Source: Hirsutella rhossiliensis
Taxonomy: Eukaryota; Ascomycota; Sordariomycetes; Hypocreales; Ophiocordycipitaceae
Direction of reading: 5' to 3'
Assembly (NCBI RefSeq): GCF_020360975.1
Contig: NW_025408669.1
Location: 7,068,001-7,132,000 of the forward strand
Length of the DNA: 64,000 nt
Part shown: piece by piece, positions 56,870-64,000 of the stretch
How positions within the stretch are numbered: the first letter of the stretch is position 1
Layout: each line of letters opens with the position of its first letter
Made by a program: the position numbers and the translations under genes
The notes under the pieces: model-generated
Seen by the model: only the letters and a program-made list of their open reading frames with translations
What the model was told of the DNA's origin: nothing
Databases searched by the model: none

Positions 56870-57123
56870 ATTCGTGCTGGCAGTCTTGGCTTGTCGCTCG
56901 TGATTCAACATCCGTCACGCTCCCCCGAGGAGCCAGAGTGGCTGTGAGGCCCTTGATGTTCTTTTCAAGAGGATTAATCCGCTGTTTGCGCACGGAACAG
57001 GAGTTTAGTTGAGGTGTGGTAGCATTGATGTCTGAAGGCATAATTCCAGGTTACGGGGCAAAGGAAAAGGGGCAACTCAAAGACCTTGGCCGCCGGCGCG
57101 AGCATGCATTGTGGGGTAAATGT

Positions 57124-58001
57124 TCAACAAGATAGACAACCCGAGTACACACTATAGCGTTGAAAAGCACCAACGAAGCTCATCTGCCATTTGCGTGCCA
57201 CCATGGCGGGCACCCTCTCCGACGCCGGGACGGACTCGGAGGAGATGGAGGCGCAGAGGTCGACGCCTGGCGCGAGGGCGCTCAGTCGCTGTGCCGTGAC
57301 GTCGCCCAGTATGTCTCTCAGAGCCGTGTAGTCGTCGGAGTCGAGGATCGTCTCTCTCTCGCTGGCGGACATCGAGCGGAATTTTTAGACCGACTTCAAC
57401 GTCTGTTCGATGACGTGGCGGGGGGCCATCTAGGTCTGGCGTTCAGTCCGGGATAGAGGTAGGCGAGCTCTCGTGTCATCTCGAGGGCGGCCAAGGCATT
57501 GGCCTGCTCCTTTCCGAACTCGCTAATATGCTCTGGCCGCCTTTCGGCAGCAGCGTAACCGAGGAATGGTAGGGTTGCGGTTTCGCGCGTCTCTTGGTGA
57601 GCTTCGGGTTGAGGGCGGGCTTGCCGTGGCGAGCTTTTAAGCATATATAACGCCCTATGCCAATCCTCGTAGTGGATGCCGAAGGTGAGAACCGCGTCGG
57701 GGTCTTCGCCGTCCCCGACCTCCTGGCAGAATAGCGCTGGGGTACTCAGCACCAGTCGAAGACAGATCGCGAAGACGGCAAGGATGGGGTCGATGTCCTC
57801 TAGGGACACCTCCTCGTCCGGCTCCGCGAGAGTCCCGTTGACGCCCTGGACTTTGACGAGGACGGTCGGTGCGTCGACATCCGCGGCGACCATGTCGAGG
57901 AGCCACTTGGCCGTCTTCTCCAGTGAATCGCTTTGCCTGGCAGAAGCTCGCTCAATCGGACTTGTAGGCTGCAGCATATACCATGTTCTCTCGCCTCGCA
58001 A
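57124..58001 (-). CDS. Uncertain hypothetical ORF, possibly decayed
   Basis: A 201-codon open frame (58001-57396) reads plausibly: SLEKTAKWLLDMVAADVDAP, DPILAVFAICLRLVLSTPAL, then FGIHYEDWHRALYML and ISEFGKEQANALAALEMT. It ends at a stop near 57396. In another frame just beyond, RHVIEQTLKSV is followed by a stop and then by MSASERETILDSDDYTALRD (57372-57124). This looks like one protein disrupted by a slip and a stop, or two exons whose splice sites I could not place. No family is recognised. Confidence 0.4.
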
Positions 58002-58261
58002 CTTGGCTTGTATTCATGTGAGATCCTCGCCGCGTATGAATCCATGCCCCCCCGGCCAGACATACATGCGTCACGTTGTCAGGCTTCATGGTGTCATTCA
58101 TCGTCCATTATGCGGCTTCAACTTGCAGGCCAGACCAGCAAACAAAGACGGCGCATATATCCAACACAAGAGGTATCCCGAGAGCACATTATGACCACAA
58201 AATCAAACATCACCACAGACTCCCCTCCAGCCACAGCGTGGTAGCAGCATTGCCGCCGTCA

Positions 58262-61200
58262 TCACACGTCGTCCATGGCCAGCCCGTCGTCGTCGTACTC
58301 CATCACCTCCTCGACGGCAACAACGCTGTCGTTCTCTCTCGCCGCCTCTCGCTGCGCACTGCGCGCCGTGATGAAATTCTTGTCAGGCCGCAATGAAGCC
58401 CACATCGCTGGCTGCACAATGGCCACTGCCGCCTCGCCCGCCACCTCCGTCTGCATGACCTTCAAGAAGCAGAGCTGCCGCGCCGCCATGCGCCACGTAA
58501 ACTTGATATGGTTCCAGTGGTATTTGAACGTTGCCGAGGCCTTTAGCAGGTTCCACTGCCCCAGGTCGGATTTCGAATCCTCCATGAGCATCTGTACTAG
58601 TTCCGACGACATCAATTCTTCGGCAGGCTTGATGTTAAGCCACATTTCCCAGACTTCCTTCACTTTGGTCGCGTAATCACTCTCTCCCTCTTCCTTTCTA
58701 CTCAATCTTTGCCGCCACGTCTCCAACACTGCGTCAATGTCCTTGCGCAGACCCTTTAGGAGTTGCTTGACCAACTCCGACGTCTTGCCTCTCTCATCGA
58801 ATCGATTGTACATCTTCGTCAGGTCAATGTCGAAGTTTTCTCCGCCGGGGGAGAAAACCTCCTCGGAAAAGGTCGTCAAAGCGCGTTGGATTACCTTCTC
58901 GGCTACTTCAAACTTCAGGAAATCTAGAATGTGGTTCCCGCCATTCATCCTGTTATGATCCGGAATCCTGTCTTCAGAGTAGTGCGGGTTGTCGAGGCGG
59001 CTTGGCCAGTGAAAATCTCGTCGCAGTTTGTCCCAGTCGTCCATCTCGAAAATGATGCCCTGTTTGCTTTGGTCCACGAGATGACTGACGAGATGGCTCA
59101 AAATGATAGCCGCGCCGTCCCCGACAGTGTTTCTCTTGTAGCACAGTTTCTCTTTGTATTTGGTGCATTGTCCGAGCAGGGACGGCCGCATGTTGAAGAG
59201 TAATCCGATATAGACGAACTTAACGCTAATTTCGTCGTCACTCCTCTGCCCAGCCCCAATGTCCTCGACGGTCAAGTCCAACTTCTTGAGGTATCCCCTC
59301 TCGAAGAGATCAGGGCACTCGGGAACCGGAGCGTTGCGGAAGTTGTCGACAATGTTGCGGTCCCAGGTTAGCCAACAGCGATCTCCGTCGAAGTCTCCCC
59401 CGCTGAGCATGGTGGCGAGAGACTTCTTCCCCTTGGTTGAGAATACAATGACGTCTTTGAGTCTCCGTAGCTTTGGGTGGGAAACTGCCCGCACTTTTTG
59501 AACGTCGCTCGGCAGATGAGCTGGAGCTCGACCAACTAGCAGATCCATACCTTCCAATAGTACATCGCAAAACCCATCGACTTGAAATTTGGACGAGAAT
59601 GAGACATGTACCTCTCCTTCCTCCAGTGTCGAGGTGAAATCTGCCACCATGAACATGTACGCCGAATGCGGTACCTTAACATGTGTCTTGGTCTTTAATT
59701 GCTCGGCTCGTTTCTTGGCCAGATCGAAGAGTAGAGTCTGAATGTATTTGAGTTGTCGATGATGAAAGCCAGCATCCAAGAGGAAGGCGATGGCCTCCTC
59801 GTCTGTTCTTGGTAGCCCGGCTAGGCACGGGACAACCCCATGAAACACGTTTCCCGTCCTCGACCCCCCTGTTTGCCGCAGCCATAGACGTAAGTCGGCT
59901 GGATGGCCCAGCGCTGCCGTCTGGGCGTCAAGTTCGGCGACAAGGCCATTTTCGAGGTGTTCCTTGATGGCACGACGCATGGCCCCTCGATCCCAGGCTT
60001 GCTCTTCGAGCACGGGGATAAACTGCTGGTTCAAGGAAGCGGGTCTCACTTCGCGGGGCCAGTCCTTTACCTCGAAGCATCGATGATGAGGATCCTCAAA
60101 GGCACAGTCCCATTTTGTCTGCGAGGGGTAAATCTCGATCCAGTCGTCTTCCTCAAGGCCGTCGTCTTCAACGTCGATGATCCACATCCCTTTTGCGCTT
60201 CCGATCCTGGCTTGGTAGCCCGAGGGTACGTAGGTCAATCCAAGGCACGTGGCCACCTTTCTGGCGAGGCTTCGAGACATGCGGCCGATGCCGTCGTTCA
60301 TTGTCTCATGCGTCCCAACGTCTCGGTCGCGGCAAAGGATCTGGTGCCGTTTCAACACCACGGTTGGCCAAGTTCGAGACAAGCCTAGGTGAGGATTAGC
60401 AGCAAACACTAATTCGACTAGGGGAACGACTTACTGAGCGCAAGCCGAGCAAATAACTTTGGAATCGGCTTCTTTGAGTTGCGCTGAATTTCGATTGCCC
60501 AGTCCAACAGCCTGTGAAGCGGCATCTTCGAGCGTCTATTCGGTGTGCGTGCCTCTTGCAGTGGTGGGACGCCGCTGCGAGGGTCTGGCATTCGAAAGAT
60601 GTTGCCATCAGAGGCAAAGAAATAGACGCGCTGGAGGTATTGGGATTTTCCTGCTGCCGACTGGCAAGTCTTCTTGAACTCGCGCGTGAAGAATGGAGTC
60701 CAATGACGCCCAAGGAAGTAATGAGTGCTCGCTGTCAGCCAACGGATTATCCTCTCGGCACAGTTTGTATTTTGCTTGTACGAAGCCAACTCCTCTTGCG
60801 AGGAAAGCGGTGATGGCATGACTATCTCCAGGAAACGATCAGCGCCGAAGCGGCGGTTCAACCGGTGGCCCAACTCTAGTCTTAAAGGGTTCAGCCGGAA
60901 CTCGTAAAACGACCCTGTGTCGCTGGAGCGAGGGACGAGTTCGGCCGAAAGGGTGACGGCTTTGACGTCGGACTGGAATCCGTCCAAGGCGAGCGTATAT
61001 GCTTGCTCCTCGCTCCGTACAGGAAGGCCTTTACCACAAAAGGGGCCTTGGTTGACGTGCATTGCCCGCAGGCTTGTTTGGTTGTGCCATTGTTGGTTGG
61101 GTTCATAGGTCAATTCATACTCTGCAGCTCCAACGCCGCAATGTTGAAGAAATCGTGTCACCTCCCAAATGACGGCAAGCGGAGCCTCGTTGAGGCCTGG

Positions 61201-62043
61201 AACGGGCTGCTTGGGCCACGTGATCCTCAGTCGCTGCTCCAACCCCTGAGGCGCGCGGGGGTTGAAGAAGGAGTCGATGTGACGCCCCGGGTGCGCGTCG
61301 TACTTGGCCAAGAGTTCGGCAAAGGCTTGATACTGCTCGTTGCTCATTGGATAGGCGTCGGCCGCTTGGTCTAAGAAATCATCGTCCAAGGTCGTGTCGC
61401 TGCTGGCGAGTGCAGAAGCCTGACCGGTCGAGAACACGTTATCTGCCAAGGATGATTTTGACAGGCCATTGGTTTGCATCGAAGTCGAAGTCGAAGTCGG
61501 TGGAAAGTACGAGTGAATAGTCTCGTCCGGCCTTGGAGATGCTCCAGGTGGCGGACGACAGCCAGGTGGGCTGATCCTGGATCTGACGGGCAATTCGTCC
61601 ACCAGCCCGTTTTCTCGACTTTTGGGCCGCTTGGCCTGCGAAATAGAAGCCTCATCTGACAGTCTTTTGGGTGGTTTTGTCCGAGCGAGCGGCGGGCCAT
61701 CCGACAAGATGTCGAGCAGACGACCCTGAAGTGACGCAGCCGAGGATTGGGGGCCCGAGCCAGTGACGCCGAAAGATTGCCAGACGGAGCGCCGCTGGGC
61801 CCGATGAGCCTCTGTGCGAAACTTGCCAAGGCAGCTCGACAGTTGGTCTCCCCTGTTGAAGTGCAGGAAGCGAATGCGGTGATAGATGGCGTCGACGCGT
61901 GCTTCGTCTTCTGTTTGCGCCAGCCTTCTTCGCTTGCTGGGAGACAGATGAGGATTGAGATTGCGAATGCCCAGGCCGTAGTTTTCGTTCAGGCCGCCAA
62001 TGATCCTAACGAGCTCATCTTCGGTTGGATTGGCCACCAGCAT
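58262..62043 (-). CDS. RNA-dependent RNA polymerase (QDE-1/SAD-1 family)
   Basis: Exons 62043-60435 and 60384-58262 give 1,243 residues. The intron (GTAAGT..CCTAG, with a CTAAT branch-like word) joins RLALS to LSRTWP. The N-terminal third is low-complexity and basic (KRRRLAQTEDE, RPKSRENGL). The cell-type RdRP domain starts near residue 350 (AVIWEVTRFLQHCGVGAAEY, FGADRFLEIVMPS, FFASDGN). The catalytic metal-binding loop reads GGDFDGDRCWL with D867, D869 and D871. Further family words are GVVPCLAGLPRTDEEA-like and MNGGNHILDFLKFEV. These enzymes make double-stranded RNA for quelling or for meiotic silencing of unpaired DNA. I cannot tell from sequence alone which paralogue this is. It is divergent from the neighbouring Zn2Cys6 gene, 615 bp apart. 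Confidence 0.92.
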
Positions 62044-62658
62044 GGCGCCGTCTGCCGTTGGAGACAGGCGGCGAAGACAGGGGCGCCGCGGCGGCGCGTC
62101 GCGAACAGAGGCCGCCTGGTGGAGGGCGCCCCTCTGGTTCCGCCCCAGCAGGGCAACTGACGATTGAGGGGGGAGCGTGCGGGAGCTGCCGAAGCTAAAG
62201 ATGCCGGCCCTAGTGCGGATGGCTGGAGCTTCTGGTGCAGCACTGTAAAGAGGCGGGAGGGGTGAAGAGACAGGGAGGGGTAACTTAACTTAACTTGGGG
62301 ATGGCTCTGGAAAGAGAGACAAAGTGGGATGAGAAGCGCCATGGCACGTGACAACGCAACACTGCGCAAATATGGTGTTGTCTGGCAGAACCCGCACTGT
62401 ACATTCTGCCCACCAGTCGGGTCCAAGCACTGTGCGAGATACCGCTGCCGCTGCTGACTTGCCGCTGCTCCTCACGCCGAGGCGGCCGTTTTGCAGCCGT
62501 TTTGTCCAGCTCGCTTTGCGGCGCTGCCTTGGCTCATCTCGACTCAGCTTCACATAGCTGGTACCTGGACGCCGCTGAAACCATCCAAGGCAATGCTGCT
62601 GCTTGCGAACTCGCCCTGATCTGGTCTCGCCGGCCCAGAACGCACCTCTGTCTCGACC
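62044..62658. promoter_or_regulatory. Divergent promoter, RdRP (-) and Zn2Cys6 regulator (+)
   Basis: 615 bp between the two starts, so both promoters must lie here. Near 62283-62300 the word TAACT is repeated four times. The minus-strand frame of the RdRP stays open upstream of 62043, but without a start codon. Confidence 0.5.
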
Positions 62659-64000
62659 ATGGCCGAGAATCCCGAGTCCGATGAGCTGGTGGCCGTCGAC
62701 GAACTCACCGCCGAAGAAGCCAGCCGCATAATCCATTCCCATCGCAAGGTTCGCTATGGTCAGTCTTGCTGGACAATGCCCCATTCAGCCGCACGCCCCG
62801 TCGCTGACCTAGTCTCCAGGCACCGCGTGTTGGCCCTGTCGCCAACGCAAGGTAAAGTGCGACAACAAGCAGCCGTGTGAGAATTGCGTCAAGAGGGAGC
62901 ACCCGCAGCTATGCTCTTACAAGCCCAACCGCTCCACGGCAAACAAGCATGCCCCCGCCTTGTCGCAGCACGTCTACGGTCGCAAGCGAGCCCTCTCAGC
63001 CTCCGACGGCGACGAGAGCCGCAAGACTGAGCGCCAGGACAGCTGGCCGCGCGCAATAGGTGAGTCGCAATTCCGCCCGCGCCCGCCGCAAATCCTGGGT
63101 GACCGCTCACCGGGCCTGTCAGCCAATCTGGACGACTCCGAGTCTGTCGGCGACCGCTACCTCGGCCAGAACAGCATCCCCGCCCTCCTCCGCGAGCAGT
63201 CGTCGCCCAACGACAAGACCGACAATGTCGATATCCGCCGCGACATGCGCTCCATCCTCGGCCTCGACACGTCGGCCCCGTTTCCCCTCATGTCGTCGCT
63301 GCATCTTCACCGCCTGGCCCAGGACATCTCGAATGAGCTGCCGTCTGACAGAGAAGTCGTCAAGTCAGTGCCCTTGCCGCATTGAACGACGCTGCGACTG
63401 ACTTGCATTCAGACTCTTCCGCACTTACAAGGAGATCCCCCAACCCTTTTGGGGCTTCGTTTACGACATGGATGACCTCGAGTCCCGGCTGATGGTGTAC
63501 TTGGAAGACCGATCTCGCAACGCGTCCAGCACCGTGAGGTCATCCAGGTCGGTCACGGCGTCATGGCTGGCCATCCTCTTTGCCGTCCTGGCCGTTGGGT
63601 CCCAATACCACGAGAACCCATACCACATCCGCACCAGGGACTCGCAAAAGTACATTCAGATTTCGTTTCACTTTCTGCGCGTGGGCAACTTTCTCCTGAG
63701 GTGCGCACTCTACCCGCATCGTCTCTTCTGCGCCTGCTCTCGCTGACATTGCACCTTAGGCCGTCTTTCGACTCAATCCAGGCCCTCCTCCTCACCAGCT
63801 TTGTGCTGCTTAACGATATGAAGGCCGAGGCTTCATGGGCTTTGACGGGACTGACGTGCCGCCTCGCGCAGTCTCTGGGCCTACACCGCCCCAACACGTA
63901 CGACGGCCGCGAGAGCGCACCGCCCAACGCAAAGTCCAAGGAGATGATTCGGCGCAAGCTTTGGTGGACCTGCGTCTGGCACGATACCCTGACCTCGCTG
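62659..64000 (+). CDS. Zn2Cys6 transcription factor with fungal MHR domain, 5' part
   Basis: Exons 62659-62758, 62820-63363 (see below), 63413-63700 and 63760 to beyond the window. The zinc cluster is complete and is built by the exon 1-2 junction: C37, C40, C47, C53, C56 and C65 (TACWPCRQRKVKCDNKQPCE), spacing 2-6-5-2-8. A basic, disordered linker follows. The middle homology region begins at FRTYKEIPQPFWGFVYDMDD and includes LLLTSFVLLNDMKAEASWAL and LTCRLAQSLGLHRPN, ending in RRKLWWTCVWHD at the window edge. Within exon 2 a 63-nt segment (63060-63122) has perfect intron signals (GTGAGT, CTCAC, CAG) yet is in frame without a stop, so it may be spliced or retained. It is a nuclear regulator whose targets are unknown; the 3' end is outside the window. 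Confidence 0.9.

Noticed and set aside
52835..56911. 1,358-codon open frame antisense to the reductase gene
   Set aside because: The sense strand has near-saturated G/C at third positions, which removes antisense stops. The antisense translation is low-complexity (Gly/Arg/Val/His) and has no domain.

Overview
This is a window of nuclear DNA from a filamentous ascomycete, probably a Sordariomycete and likely Hypocreales. That placement is inferred from gene content. Supporting signs are short (about 50-65 nt) GT..AG introns, GC-rich coding sequence, and fungal families: WSC-domain protein, SCON-2/SconB, QDE-1/SAD-1-type RNA-dependent RNA polymerase, Zn2Cys6 regulator and a fungal glycine-betaine reductase (A-T-R-SDR). 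All exon coordinates were read by eye from the sequence.

1-12 kb is conserved core: 3' part of dynactin p62 (+), ribosomal protein eS7 (-), a secreted/anchored WSC protein (+), twinfilin (+), a mitochondrial succinate-fumarate carrier (-) and the F-box/WD40 sulfur regulator scon-2 (-). All of these read cleanly once introns are removed.

12-24.5 kb is accessory and decaying. It holds an unknown gene broken by three frame shifts, a 3,245-bp Mutator-like element with perfect 71-bp terminal inverted repeats and a 9-bp target duplication, a decayed cytochrome P450, a GNAT acetyltransferase with one extra base, and a five-exon small secreted cysteine-containing protein.

24.5-44.2 kb is a transposon-rich island. 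A Ty3/gypsy chromovirus (27,619-42,400) is interrupted by a Ty1/copia element (28,141-37,149). The copia element is interrupted by a hAT element (28,831-32,023), which is itself interrupted by a 308-bp MITE-like insertion (29,912-30,219) carrying a minisatellite. Each layer has its own target-site duplication (TGTTT, GTGTG, CAAGACGC and CTG), so the order of insertion can be read directly. The island is flanked by an AT-rich relic on the left and by a frameshifted unknown gene plus an ankyrin relic on the right.

44-64 kb returns to genes: an amino-acid permease (+), a 4.8-kb stretch with only possible relics, the glycine-betaine reductase (+), a doubtful ORF (-), the RNA-dependent RNA polymerase (-) and, divergently, a Zn2Cys6 transcription factor (+) that runs off the window. 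The RdRP is a component of RNA silencing or meiotic silencing. Its presence some 16 kb from the transposon island is notable, but I infer no functional link from position.

No tRNA, rRNA, CRISPR array or bacterial-type element was seen. The most distinctive structure is the four-layer nested transposon.
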